Under the pieces are notes generated by a model. The model did not search any database and was not told where the DNA came from. It saw nothing but the letters and a program-made list of their open reading frames with translations. A stretch of 64,000 nucleotides of DNA from Parietichytrium sp. I65-24A (lineage: Eukaryota > Sar > Bigyra > Thraustochytrida > Thraustochytriidae), in the NCBI GenBank assembly GCA_012862575.1, contig BLSF01000056.1, positions 1-64,000 on the forward strand, given 5' to 3'. Both the position numbers and the translations under genes were made by a program. This document shows positions 40,186 to 50,745 of the stretch, one piece after another. Each line of letters starts with the position of its first letter. Within the stretch, counting starts at the first letter, position 1.

Positions 40186-42006
40186 ATGGAGAAGCGCGGG
40201 CTGGGAGCCGAGCAGCTGGCCGCGAACGAAAATCATCGCGAGATCATGGCTACAACGAGCTTGCCAGCGTCTCACGAAATGGGCTCGGATGTGGGCGCGG
40301 AGGAGCGGATATGGTATGCGGCTCAAGAACAAGCCCATGATCCGTTTGAGGCCATGGTCGATTTCAATGATGCTGCAGCGTCTCATGAACAGGAGCAGGG
40401 ACAGGAAGTTGGCCAGCACTTACACCTCCATTCACATCAGCAAGAGGGCAATTGCCGGGACCCGCAGCAACACGCAGGGCCAGAAGTGTGGTCTCCAGGC
40501 TCAAACTATCTGGATACGAGGCTGCAAAATCATTTGCAGGAATGGAGCGGGGGCCTACAAAAAAATTCAACGCTGAAACGACCCAGGGCGAGTCGGGGAA
40601 GAAAGGCGAAGGCGGATGGTATACCACGCAGTGAACATCCTCCCGATATGGACCACACGGCTGCGAAGAATAGCGAGTGGGTGAAGCGCCGTCGCGAGCA
40701 GGTTGCGAAAGCTAGCAGGGTCTCGCGAGAGAAAAGGAAGCGCGAAGTTCAAGGCTTGCGCCAGGAAAATCAGCGTCTTCGTACGGAGAGAGACGAATTT
40801 CTGAGCAAAATCGAGGAACTGCAACTCAAGGTGGAAGCTCTCAGGGATAGCGGGTCCTTTGACATGCAAATGGAGAATGAGCTTTTGCGCGCACAGCTTG
40901 AAGACCATCAGCGATTTGTCTCCATATTCCTCAAACTTGCGTCGGGGGTCCCGAGCTCGGATGTTGCCAAGAAACTGCTGTACAAACAGGGGGCTGAGTA
41001 TGCAGTCAGCCACGCCCTGAGTCTGGTGAGCCAGTCACTGAACGATAGATGGACGGACTTGAAGCTTCCAGCATGTTTGTCGGGCCCAAAGGGCCACTCG
41101 TCCGCTGCGGTGAGTGCCTGCTATAAAATTGTTCCAGACTTTCCATCGAAGCCAGGAGGCGACATCTCGGGCACGGCCCACAAACGTCTAAATCTTCGCG
41201 TGGACATGGCCCTTCCGGGAATTGATCTAGACATGGCCGCACGACTATATTGGGCAGTGTGGACCGAGGAGAATGACCAGGCGACAGTATACGGGCTGAC
41301 AGAGAGGGATGGATTCGAGTTTAAGAGGTTGTTCCTGGACAGCTTGGAGTCCGATGAAGAAGATGCGTCGTCCGAGCTTGGTGCTGGTCGAGAGGACGTC
41401 TTGTCCACAGTTGCGTCGTCGCCTTCTCCAAGCGCAGAAGCTACTGAGCTTTCTAAAAGCAACCGAGTGAAAAGTAAGCCAGACTTGTCCGGTGGCCTAA
41501 TCAGTGCTGCATATTATCGCGAGCGGAACCCGCCTCCGCAAAAAGATAAGGATTGGGTGTACGTCGCTACGAAGCGCAGGAGACGCATGGCGCGGTCAAC
41601 ATTTGTGCGTCCGTTCACCTGTTCTATGGGTGTGAGTCAGGAACCAAGTGGCAGTCCATCCGATGCAGGTATTGCTGAAGGAAATAAGACCATTGGGTCC
41701 GCCACATGCCATCTGATGGCGCGGAGCACCACTCAACAGATCAAAGCTCCAAACCACGAGAATTCCCAACGGATATCCAAACTCTTTGTGGAGGGGTGTC
41801 TGCTGTGGCCTGAAGAAGAGGATGCAAGTGGACAGCCAGTCACCCACTTGGCGGTGGTATTGTCCATGCCAGATGAAGTTCGGTTTCGGACGATCAGCGG
41901 GTTCTCCTCGATTGTGACCAACCACGGCGCTTTGACCGAGCAATTTGGAACGTATTTCAATACATTTGTGGGCAAGTTAACCACGCTTCAGTCAAAAGGG
42001 TATTGA
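40186..42006 (+). CDS. bZIP transcription factor with atypical basic region
   Basis: A 606-residue nuclear protein starting at the first in-frame ATG. After a His/Gln-rich N-terminus and a basic patch (130-142), the bZIP domain spans about 162-222. The basic region reads RRREQVAKASRVSREKRKR: the Ser-Arg pair is kept (177-178), but the position of the invariant Asn is Arg170. The zipper repeats at seven-residue steps with L191, L198, F205, L212 and L219. The C-terminal 350 residues are probably globular (about 250-420 and 480-600) around a Ser/Asp-rich linker, and I do not recognise the domain. DNA-binding dimer is expected from the zipper; the altered basic region makes the target sequence uncertain. 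Confidence 0.85.
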   Translation: MEKRGLGAEQLAANENHREIMATTSLPASHEMGSDVGAEERIWYAAQEQAHDPFEAMVDFNDAAASHEQEQGQEVGQHLHLHSHQQEGNCRDPQQHAGPEVWSPGSNYLDTRLQNHLQEWSGGLQKNSTLKRPRASRGRKAKADGIPRSEHPPDMDHTAAKNSEWVKRRREQVAKASRVSREKRKREVQGLRQENQRLRTERDEFLSKIEELQLKVEALRDSGSFDMQMENELLRAQLEDHQRFVSIFLKLASGVPSSDVAKKLLYKQGAEYAVSHALSLVSQSLNDRWTDLKLPACLSGPKGHSSAAVSACYKIVPDFPSKPGGDISGTAHKRLNLRVDMALPGIDLDMAARLYWAVWTEENDQATVYGLTERDGFEFKRLFLDSLESDEEDASSELGAGREDVLSTVASSPSPSAEATELSKSNRVKSKPDLSGGLISAAYYRERNPPPQKDKDWVYVATKRRRRMARSTFVRPFTCSMGVSQEPSGSPSDAGIAEGNKTIGSATCHLMARSTTQQIKAPNHENSQRISKLFVEGCLLWPEEEDASGQPVTHLAVVLSMPDEVRFRTISGFSSIVTNHGALTEQFGTYFNTFVGKLTTLQSKGY

Positions 42007-43079
42007 GAGAAAGCTCGAAGAAGCCGTTCGACTGCTGTTCAAATTGACTCGGTTCCATGCGAACTACTGTTACTTACTTTTTTATATTATTAATATTATG
42101 GAATTTGGATTTTGTCGGGCGCAAGTGAAGTTCAATCGGCAGGTTTATTCCATTTCTCCTCGCGCTGCAGGTTCTCCAGATCGCGACTGGCGGCCTCAGC
42201 TGCTCTGCGAGCCGGCAGAACCCACCGCTCATCTCATCTTTCGCCCATTGGAAGGCAGGCCTCCAAATGATGCTCAATCACCTGTCGTCTGGGGTAGTCT
42301 CTCTCGCTGTGTCCTTCGACTCTTCTCCCTCCTCGTTGAAAAGAGCATTCATATTCTCTTGGCTGTACATTCTGTTCGTTATCTCTGGGGACATTATCAC
42401 TCTAGACTGAAATGTACTGAAGTTTAATTTTTACCGCACCCCTTTCGATCTGATTATGAGTTCGCATCAATGCGTATACTCATTGGGCAGCGCACACGTA
42501 CCGAAGCTTCGGAGTCTCTGTTACTCGGTAGAACTCGAGTACAAGTGTCTCGATCCTTGACGCTTTATCTGACGTTCCTTTCTAAATTCTAAAATATATT
42601 GTTGTGTGAAGTTGGGAAACTCCAGATTAAAATGAGCTACGATGAAAGGGACAAGCGATTTTTAGAATTTACTGTTAGAACCAAAGCCCAGATGACTCAA
42701 TGATAATGTAAAGTGTACACAATGTTCAATTTCTTTTTCATCTTTTCAGAGCGTGTAGAATATCAAAACGGCGGAAAGGAAGAGTAGACTAGCCACTCGA
42801 GTAAAGTACTCTCTCGGTCCACTTAGCCTCGTATTGCCCCTCTTCGGAAGCTGTCTGTAGTTCAGGCTCGATTTAGCTTTTATCTTGCAGAGAGTGAAAG
42901 AGAAAGACAAACAGCATTGGAAACAGTTAAACCGGAGAAGCAAATACCCGTTGGCACGTATGGAGTTGCCATCGCCAACACACAAACAAAGCGCGGTGCG
43001 CACGCAATACGGAGTCAAGAAATGATCAGCGAGGGCGCTGAAACACAATAAGCTGTAGCGAGACGCGCAAACGATCGCA
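42007..43079. other. Intergenic region between convergent genes
   Basis: About 1.07 kb between the stops of the bZIP and EF-hand genes. It is AT-richer than the coding DNA. No gene or repeat is supported; a 142-codon minus-strand frame at 42746-43174 overlaps the EF-hand gene and lacks domains. Confidence 0.5.
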
Positions 43080-43838
43080 CTACGCTGGGACTTTAAATTT
43101 CCCGATAGAGGTGCACGATTTGATCGCATCTTTGATTCTACGAATGTAGTCGATGGCTTCTTGCTGCAGCTCATCCCACTCTGAGTCGTCCTCGTACAAA
43201 TCGTTTACACAGAACGTATCTTTTGATTTTGCCTTCCACATGGCCACTGAAATTCCCTTTGAGTTTGCGCTGGGGAAGCTGCTGATGAATTCTTGAAGAC
43301 GCTTGTGCTGTTCCGATCTGCTGAGTACGCCAAACGTCGCATCAATGGCAGCCAAGTATGTCTTGGCGTCTTCTTGCTCGAGTATTCCATCGCCATTCCT
43401 GTCCAATAAGTCAAATAATATAATGATCTCCCGTGACAGTGCGTCCGAGAGCCCGTTGTTTCGAATCGTGCGCTCCCGCTTCACCGCCTTCCTCTTTTGC
43501 ATGATTAGCCCACTCGCTGTGCGGAGGATCCTTTTGCCCCCCAGCCCCATTCCGCTCAATTTCCGGATTACACTGTTCTTGTGGGATGAGTCTCCACCCG
43601 TTCCCGAGTCCGCTCTCGTGTTGCCGAAAGGGCTCGACGGCAATCGAGACTGGCTCACCTTGGTCGATTCGTTATTTCTTCCCGCCACGTTTTCGCTTGT
43701 GGAGTTGACATTCTGGTTTCCATCATCCGAGACCACGGCCACTTGGTTACGAGCTGCATTGGATTGGTTGGCGGGAGGATCGCCAGCGGGCGGCGGCTCC
43801 GAGGCTACCTTCGTCGCACCGGACCACGAGCAGCCCAT
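43080..43838 (-). CDS. EF-hand protein with predicted N-terminal myristoylation and palmitoylation
   Basis: A 252-residue protein starting at the ATG at 43838. The start MGCSWSG fits N-myristoylation (Gly2 with Ser6) and palmitoylation at Cys3, so it should sit on the inner face of a membrane. Residues 10-95 are Asn/Ser-rich and probably disordered. A basic stretch (102-125) follows, which may also bind lipids or calmodulin-like partners. One canonical calcium-binding loop, DRNGDGILEQED (146-157), has Asp instead of Glu at position 12. The rest of the C-terminal domain is helical and looks like degenerate EF-hands. It resembles membrane-targeted calcium sensors in outline only; no partner can be named. 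The next gene is divergent. Confidence 0.85.
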   Translation of the reverse strand: MGCSWSGATKVASEPPPAGDPPANQSNAARNQVAVVSDDGNQNVNSTSENVAGRNNESTKVSQSRLPSSPFGNTRADSGTGGDSSHKNSVIRKLSGMGLGGKRILRTASGLIMQKRKAVKRERTIRNNGLSDALSREIIILFDLLDRNGDGILEQEDAKTYLAAIDATFGVLSRSEQHKRLQEFISSFPSANSKGISVAMWKAKSKDTFCVNDLYEDDSEWDELQQEAIDYIRRIKDAIKSCTSIGKFKVPA

Positions 43839-46298
43839 CCTCGTACGGCGACGCAAGCCGGCTTTCGCGGAGGCTACCAACGCGAACCGGCGAGGTTGTC
43901 AGTTGATCTGCCAAATTAGGCTAATGGATTCAATAGCGCCTTCCAAGTCGAGAGCTGCGAGTAGTTCGCAGTCCGATCGATCGCGAATAGTCCCTCACAC
44001 AATATTGCGCTTGTGGACGAGTCTTACTCTGAGTCCATTCCATTCCTTTCCTTGCCTTCTCTTTTTGATTCACTCTCAATTCTCAATTCGACCTTCGCCC
44101 TTAGCTTTCCCTTTACCTTTTCCATGCCAATTCCGTTCCATCGAGAAGTGCCACTAACTTGCGCACGCGGAAGAGCAACTGCTATTGCTCGTTGAGCTCT
44201 TGGCTCGTCGGCCTTGAATTGTTACTGAGTACGCCAGTCCTTCGTCCTTTGCGGCGCTTTCTGACATACCTTATAATTAGCAAGACAAGTCCATTCCAAC
44301 AGCGCTCCGGTTTCTATGGTTTGGGGTAGGAAATCATAGAGCGGCCCTATAAATCCGTTGCCGCATAGGTTTGCAGTGCAGTGCCAAGTGCCAGGTGCCA
44401 GGTGCAGTGCAGTGCCAATGTGCGAGAGCTTTGAGTCCGTCGTCTGGACCAAAGCGCATTGTAATTATCTTGCACTGATATGCAGAAGAAAGAGCTCGAT
44501 TGGTTTGATTATACTGTAAATTGGCTTGTTGAGAAGCCCTCGGCGCTTGATGAGCTCATAAAATGCCGAGTGAAGACCGAGTTCTGGTGCGGGGTTGTTG
44601 TGTGAATGTGGAGAAAGGTATTCGGTAGAATGTGCAAACTTCGGCTAGGCGTCTTTGCGCATGTCTGTTGCGTGTTAGCTGAAAAGCCCACTTCTCGCCG
44701 CAACTTTGCTTGTGCTTCCCAAGCGATATTTATGTCTGTACGAGTAATGGAGCTTGAGCGATCTGAGGAAACAAGCTTTGTAGTCTCCCTCCTCCCATTC
44801 GAATTACGATACTAGCTCCCATTTCAACTTGGTTTATTGCCTGTTCTTTTTTTTTGATCTTCCAGCCTACGTCAGGGCATGCCGGTGAGGAGTGACTGTT
44901 GCACGGCGAACATCATTGAGGATCATTTGAGGGCAGGCATCGTCTCCCACACAGCTGAGAACAGGGCAGAGCGGAGAATATAATTTGAGAGGTTGGGGAA
45001 ACGAAGTGACTTATTGTCGAGCACAGATCCCACACTAATTTGACCTCGTTAACCAGCCCATCCATTGGACCCCGGCAATCATTTCACCTTTTCGATCAGG
45101 CTCAGTTTTGATGCAACGGATCGATCCCACGAGTACTGAAACTCCGGAACCATTCAAGAGTGCACACCAGAGGTGTGCACCCATTGCGTCTTATGTCGAA
45201 GAGCTATCACATAGTTAGGACTAGTACAGCACCCGTGTCCAGAATTCCGTCGTAAGATGTATTAACGTAAATACTAAGGACTGTCGGATGAAATACTTGA
45301 GCCCAAGCATTGCGTTAAGTCCTCTTTTCGTTATACGTTTCGAGTATAAAGTCCTAAAGAGCGCACGAGAGGGGGAAGAGGGGGGAATGGTAAACATAAA
45401 CACTAAAGGTCTAATAAATGGCGAAGTATGGCACGCGAGTTTAGGTCTGGCTCAACAGCCACGCTTAAACATTCAATAGCGATAATCAGCTTCGCAATAG
45501 TCAATGTTAAACAAGACGGCCGAGTCTCTGTCCAAAATCATCCAAATCCCAAATTTTTAGAGCCACTTTCGAGATCACGCTGTCGTTGGAAAGACAAGAC
45601 ACACAGAGTTGTTGTATTTGTCAAACCAAAATGCAACAAATAGCCAGCCCAACTTTTCATTATTGAAGACCTGAGTCACCTCTGCTTTGTCACTCACATG
45701 TCAATTGAAAGTGTACTACGAAGTTTCTAATTAGTACACAAACTACACAAACGTTCTGTGGTCCTTCCTGTTCTTCCTGTGCACCATGTGCAGGCGACAC
45801 AACCGAAGATGTTCGCACCACTTGGTGTGCTTCATGCGCTCAATGCTCACTCGAGCCTGTAAACTTGTTTGACTGACAGATGCATCTTTCCGAATGGGGC
45901 AAATGATTGTCATGTCCAAATGCCGACGGGCGTAGCCCGCCTTTTGAGAATCGACCAGTCGCAGTTTGCTATCCCAGTCCATCCCTCTGGCCCTCACTCG
46001 CTTCCTCGCTTCATCGGAGGTACAGTAGGCACGAGTAGCCCACCACGCACAGTGACCGCGACGCAAGTAACTTATAGATTGTAGGACAAAGTTTATAGAA
46101 GTTAGCTCCTTCACTGCCCTCCGTCCCTCGCTCTCCCTCTCTCTCTGATCTCACTCTCGGTACTCTCGGTACTCTCGTACTCTCGGTCCCTCTTTCGCAC
46201 GTGGGTACTGAGTACTGACTGTGAGAACTGAGAACTGGCTGTGAGCACGTGGGATACGTGGGTCGCCCGTTCTTGTGCTCGGTCGCACTTGGCCATTG

Positions 46299-46334
46299 GC
46301 ACTTAGCTCTTGGCACTTGGCACTTGGCACTTTC
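46299..46334. repeat. TGGCACTT short tandem repeat
   Basis: Four to five copies of ggcactt with small spacer changes lie about 200 bases upstream of the DOMON gene. Confidence 0.7.
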
Positions 46335-46410
46335 GAGTGCGTGTCTTTGCGTGTCTTTGCGCGCCTCGACGAGCAGCAGAGAGAGCGCAGAGTACTAGTG
46401 GTTGGACGCC

Positions 46411-46451
46411 GAGCATTTAGAGCATTTGGAGCGTTTGGAGCGTTTGGAGCA
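46411..46451. repeat. Nine-base tandem repeat in the DOMON gene leader
   Basis: About four copies of gagcrtttg lie 70-105 bases before the ATG, probably within the transcribed leader. Confidence 0.75.
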
Positions 46452-46516
46452 GTTCGTGCGGGTTGAGCAGGTTGGCGGAGCGTGGGGAGCTGCAAAAGCC
46501 TCGCGAGGCGGCCAAG

Positions 46517-47581
46517 ATGGTGAAGGCAGTGCGCGTGGCGGCGCTGTGCATGGTCGCGCAGTGCGTTCGAGCGACCGACCGTGTTCCGGCCGTGTCCAGA
46601 GCCGGATGGGGCGTGCCTGGGTTTGAACCCACGGCCGCGCCGAGCTTGGAGTTCCGCATCTCGGTGGCCCCAACGACTTCCGAGACGGATGTGAATGGCA
46701 CGGTCACGGTTGCTCCCACGGCGGAGGAATTAGCAGAAACGCTCGCGCCCACATCGAGTCCGACGCAAGCGCCTACCGACACTGACGCGCCGACGTTGGC
46801 ACCGAGCGCTGCGCCGACACTGGCACCCGTGGCGAGCGCGGTGTACGCACCTGTGCAGATGGTGCTTGCGACGGGGTCGGATGCAGAGTTTGGCTGGCAC
46901 GGCACCCGCGGCCGGGCCAAGTTTACGATGGATTTCAATCAGGCCAGCGGGGAGGTGACGCTGTTGTCCGGGTCTGTCCAAGTCAGCTGGGCGGTCGACT
47001 CGGACACCCAGCAGGTGGCTTTCAAGGTGGTCAAGGCAAGCGCCTCCGCCGGGTGGATCGGACTCGGCCTTTGCCCAGAGAACTCCATGTTGCATTCCAG
47101 GGTAGTCGTTGGGATGGATGCCGCGTCCAACTCGGGTTTCTCGGCTGTGAACGAGTATTACATTGAGGGAGTTAGCTCGAGTTCTTTTGCGGCTTCGGAA
47201 ACTTTGCATCTGGACAGCGGCGCGGCGTTGACAAATGAAGACGGGAATCTCGTGCTTGAGTTCAAGACAAAAACAATCTACGACAAGGCGATTCTGCCAG
47301 AAAAAAGTGTTGCGACGTATGAGTCGTCTTCTGGGCAAGCAGTGAATGGGGAGCCTGTAAACGAGGAGGAGGGCAGCTCTTTTCTGAATTTAGATCCCAC
47401 GACCACCTGGCTAGTTATTGGAGGCGGCTGCGCCTTATTCGTTAGTTTTACTGCTCTGGTTGTAAAGACCAAGTACGAGAGGAGTCAAATGGCACGCCAA
47501 CAAGCGCTGGCTAGCCAGATGGACCTCCAGACCTGGCAACGACGTTCTCAGGAGCGTTCGGAGCGAATCCCCCACTTCTGA
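46517..47581 (+). CDS. Type I membrane protein with DOMON domain
   Basis: A 354-residue surface protein starting at the ATG at 46517. A signal peptide (1-19) is followed by a Thr/Pro/Ala-rich stalk (about 50-105, repeats of AP-T-P), which is a likely O-glycosylation region. The DOMON domain spans about 125-255, with VSWAVD (156-161), ASAGWIGLGL (176-185) and the Met191/His193 region NSMLHSRVVVGMD, where related cytochrome domains carry a heme ligand. A single transmembrane helix (298-317) and a short Gln/Arg-rich cytosolic tail end the protein. DOMON domains bind heme or sugars, and some pass electrons to b561-type cytochromes; no b561 part is present here. Whether heme is bound cannot be decided from sequence. 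Confidence 0.88.
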   Translation: MVKAVRVAALCMVAQCVRATDRVPAVSRAGWGVPGFEPTAAPSLEFRISVAPTTSETDVNGTVTVAPTAEELAETLAPTSSPTQAPTDTDAPTLAPSAAPTLAPVASAVYAPVQMVLATGSDAEFGWHGTRGRAKFTMDFNQASGEVTLLSGSVQVSWAVDSDTQQVAFKVVKASASAGWIGLGLCPENSMLHSRVVVGMDAASNSGFSAVNEYYIEGVSSSSFAASETLHLDSGAALTNEDGNLVLEFKTKTIYDKAILPEKSVATYESSSGQAVNGEPVNEEEGSSFLNLDPTTTWLVIGGGCALFVSFTALVVKTKYERSQMARQQALASQMDLQTWQRRSQERSERIPHF

Positions 47582-48130
47582 AGCTTGATTTGTTTTTTTT
47601 TCTTTTCTAAAAATATATCTTTGTTTAATTAATTGTCCTTCACCCTGATCTTGAAGAAAAAGGAAACAGGCATAGAATGAAATGTAGGAGAGAATGAGAC
47701 TCTGGTCTTGTATGAAGAGAACCAGTTTCTTAGCATAGGCGCGACGTGATGGACACGGGGAACTCGAGACTCGCCTAATTCTGGACCATCTGATTTTTCC
47801 GTCGCATTAATTTAGAAAAAAATGTTGTTTTTCTCGTGCGCAACTCTCTGACAATTGACTCGAGCCTTTCACGCTACGACTTTTTGTTGTAGATGTTCAA
47901 TGAAAACCAATATCTTGTTTCGGATCCTGCAAATCTGCAAAAGGTGCCGAACTTGATTTTGCGTGTAGCAGAAGATGAGGAGATACCGACGCTATTGCAG
48001 CCAATAGAAATAATTTACTGTGTGTTAAAAACCAGTCGCCATAAAATTGCACACTATCAACGCCAAAGAGAAAAACATGGAGGTGCAGCAACAAAGTGCC
48101 CAACTAGTCAGTCCGCGAGGGCTTTCATTT
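47582..48130. other. Intergenic region between convergent genes
   Basis: About 550 bases between the stops of the DOMON and Gln-rich genes. An AT-rich stretch with TTTAATTAATT near 47625 probably belongs to the 3' end of the DOMON transcript. No gene is supported. Confidence 0.5.
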
Positions 48131-49759
48131 TCAGGATATTCTTTTCAGAGAAGTGGGCTCGTTCTCTATAGAAGCCTCCTCCTCCCTAATTCGTTTTCTC
48201 TGCTCCCCCGCATCAAAGGCATCGCCACCTTTGTTACTTGCACCGGAAGTCGATTTGGTCAGTGCAGCTCGCTCCTTCTCCTTTGATTTCTCCTTTTCGC
48301 GCTCCTTCGCCAACGCCTCTGAGATGAAAAGGCTGAGTTTGGCAGCCCCTGCTTCGACCTGCTTTTGCTCCTTTTTGAATTCTGGCATCTCCGGACCCGT
48401 GAGGACGAATTTCTTGAAGCTCCAGTGCGAGCGGCCCATGTCTTCAATATGGCTAGCGAGCTTCTTGCGCAAATCCTTGTCCAACAAGTCTCTGTCTTCA
48501 AAAACAAGCTTGCGCAAGGCAGCGCGATACTGCTTTGGAGTGAGGTGAGGGTATTTGCAACGTTTCAAAAAGTGAAACAAGTAACCTTTCTCGATGACAT
48601 CGGTGGTGTACTTGAGCTTTCCGGTCCACTTGTAATGGTCGTGGTCCACTGAGAAGGCAGTGATTAGATCGGCATTCAGCCACCGCGGGGGCAAAGGCGC
48701 GAGCTTTTGCTTAGACTCTTCTGAGTGATATCCGGCAGGGAAGTACGGAACGGCTTGGAGAAAGGTGGGATGCTGCACTAAAATTGGCATTCCGTTCGCC
48801 CCGTTTGAGCCAGGGAACTGGACGGCGGTGTACTGTTGGCCGTCCGCCATTTGAAAAGACTGACCAGTGTACATATTGTGTGGGGCGAATTGAGGTTGCA
48901 TGGGTTGCACGAGTTGATATGCGACAACAGGCTGAGAACCTTGTTGTTGTTGTTGCTGCTGCTGCATTGGATGTTGTGCGACGTAAGATAGTGCTTGTTG
49001 AGGAGGAGGTGTAGCTCCAGGGTTTTGCATCTGAAAATTTATGGATTGCTGCGGTTGTTGCTGCATCTGTTGCGGAAGGAAAGCGCCCTGTTGATACTGA
49101 GAGCTGCTGCGCTGCTGTCCGGCAGAGTCAGTACTTAGGCTTGGCGTCTGCCGATTATCTGGTGGCGTTGACGAGTGGGTTTCTGTTCTGGACGTCTGAT
49201 GCAGGTTGCCAAGGTTCATAGTCAAGCCGCCGTTGTTGTTGCCATTCAAGAAGCTGTTCTGCTGTTGAGTGCCTTGAAGTTGATTGGACTGACTACTCCC
49301 AGACGCGCTTTGGTTACTACTTGAGGCCATGACTGGACTGCCCGATGAGGCGTGGGAACCAAAGTATTGCATGGGTTGGTTTTGCACCATACTCATGGCG
49401 GATTGCGAGAAATTCGAGACGTTTGAGTGATTCTGCATCGAACTAAATTCCGGCCGACTGATGTTACTGGCAAATTGATTGTTCAAGCCGTTCGTCTGTT
49501 GCTGCAACTGTCCGCTCTGGTTGTTCCCATTGCCAGATGTGCCGCTGTAAAGAATCTGATTGGGAGAGAACATTTGCGATGTCGGTTGTTGTTGTTGTTG
49601 TTGCTGCTGCATAAATAATTGCGGCGGTTGCTGTTGCTGCACGGGCATCATCTGTGACGAATTTGAGTTGTTGTTCATCATGGAATATTGCTGCTGATTA
49701 TGTTGCTGCGCCTGATACATCGGAGACATTTGGTTGCTGGAATTCTGAAAGTTGTCCAT
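48131..49759 (-). CDS. Gln-rich protein with conserved-looking C-terminal domain of unknown function
   Basis: A 542-residue protein counted from the first ATG (49759); the frame continues 27 codons upstream, so a first exon may be missed. Residues 1-340 are Gln/Asn/Ser/Met-rich with several poly-Gln runs coded by mixed CAG/CAA, a composition typical of transcription co-regulators and RNA-binding granule proteins. Residues about 356-455 are a compact globular domain with WLNADL, FSVDHDHYKWTGKL, FHFLKRCKYPHLTPKQYRAA and DMGRSHWSFKKF. I do not recognise this domain. A Lys/Glu-rich helix and a short RKR-type nuclear localisation-like segment close the protein. Function is unknown; nuclear or RNA-related work is only suggested by composition. 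Confidence 0.8.
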   Translation of the reverse strand: MDNFQNSSNQMSPMYQAQQHNQQQYSMMNNNSNSSQMMPVQQQQPPQLFMQQQQQQQQPTSQMFSPNQILYSGTSGNGNNQSGQLQQQTNGLNNQFASNISRPEFSSMQNHSNVSNFSQSAMSMVQNQPMQYFGSHASSGSPVMASSSNQSASGSSQSNQLQGTQQQNSFLNGNNNGGLTMNLGNLHQTSRTETHSSTPPDNRQTPSLSTDSAGQQRSSSQYQQGAFLPQQMQQQPQQSINFQMQNPGATPPPQQALSYVAQHPMQQQQQQQQGSQPVVAYQLVQPMQPQFAPHNMYTGQSFQMADGQQYTAVQFPGSNGANGMPILVQHPTFLQAVPYFPAGYHSEESKQKLAPLPPRWLNADLITAFSVDHDHYKWTGKLKYTTDVIEKGYLFHFLKRCKYPHLTPKQYRAALRKLVFEDRDLLDKDLRKKLASHIEDMGRSHWSFKKFVLTGPEMPEFKKEQKQVEAGAAKLSLFISEALAKEREKEKSKEKERAALTKSTSGASNKGGDAFDAGEQRKRIREEEASIENEPTSLKRIS

Positions 49760-50579
49760 TTGCGGCCCATATATGGCATCAGGCAAAGCTGCCTGCCAAC
49801 CTCGCACGTTTTGAAATACCGGATTCGTTCTCGTCCGCACCCCCTTTGGCCGGCCGATATACCACCAACTTGGTTGAGTCTCTTCCGACCCCGACCCTCA
49901 CCTACTTGGGCCGATCAACTGCGCCCCGGACTCCGCTCCAGAGCTCCGGGTCCGCGCCTCTTAGCCCAAGGACCCGGGCCCAATCCTCTGAACCTTCGAC
50001 CTGGACCTCTTCAGTCTTGCCACGCGAGGCGCCGAGAAGCTCTTTTCGCGTGCAAAGCTTGAGCCCGAGGATGTTAACGCGTGTTGGAAGCGACGCAGAC
50101 AAGGAGTGCGTGCGCGAGTGCGCGAGTGCGTGAGTGTCTAGGCGACAGAGTGAGTGAACGAGTTAATGAAGGAATGAATGTGACTGATGGCGGTCTGAAT
50201 GAGAGAGGAATCGCAGCTCTTTGGAGGACTGCAACAACAGTGTAGCACAAACAAACAAACAAACACACGATTCCCTTTCTTCCCCTGATACTCCGCCTCG
50301 TCGCCGCTTCTGCTGTGTCCACGACGATTCCAACACTTGCCGCACTCCTTTCGGTGTGGGAAACCTGTCCCGTCTTCTCGTTCCCTCTCTGCGTCTCTGT
50401 GTTTCTTTGGTCTGCCTCTGGCGCCTGGTGACGCGAGTAGGAGGGCAAGGAAAGCAGGAAAGCAGGAAAGCAGGAAAACAAGAAGCGGATTGAGAAGGGA
50501 GAATGGAATCAGCCAGGCTGGGAAAGGGCTGAAGGAGAGCAGAAACAAAACAAGAAAAGAAAGGAAAGAAGAGGTGTTG

Positions 50580-50745
50580 TGCCAGTCGATTTCGCCTCTC
50601 TCTCTCTCACTCTCTTTCTCTGATTATGAACGCGGCCACTGTTTCGCTCCCCGCTCACGCTCTCTCACTCACTCACTCACTCTCTCTCTCTCTCTCCTCT
50701 CTGTCTCTCTCTCTCTCTGTCACTCACTCACTCTCTCTCTTTTCG
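50580..50745. repeat. CT-rich low-complexity tract
   Basis: Runs of ctct and cactcact make up this stretch. It keeps several frames open at once, which explains the long spurious open frames across it. Confidence 0.8.

Larger units (their letters stand above)
43839..46516. other. Long divergent intergenic region with short repeats
   Basis: A 2.7 kb spacer between the divergent EF-hand and DOMON genes. It has clustered short repeats on both sides: AGTGCCA-type units at about 44375-44420 and their complement TGGCACTT at 46299-46334. CT-rich 9-10 base units (ggtactctc) lie at 46156-46190. A 123-codon minus-strand frame at 45743-46114 lacks an ATG start and domains. Confidence 0.5.
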
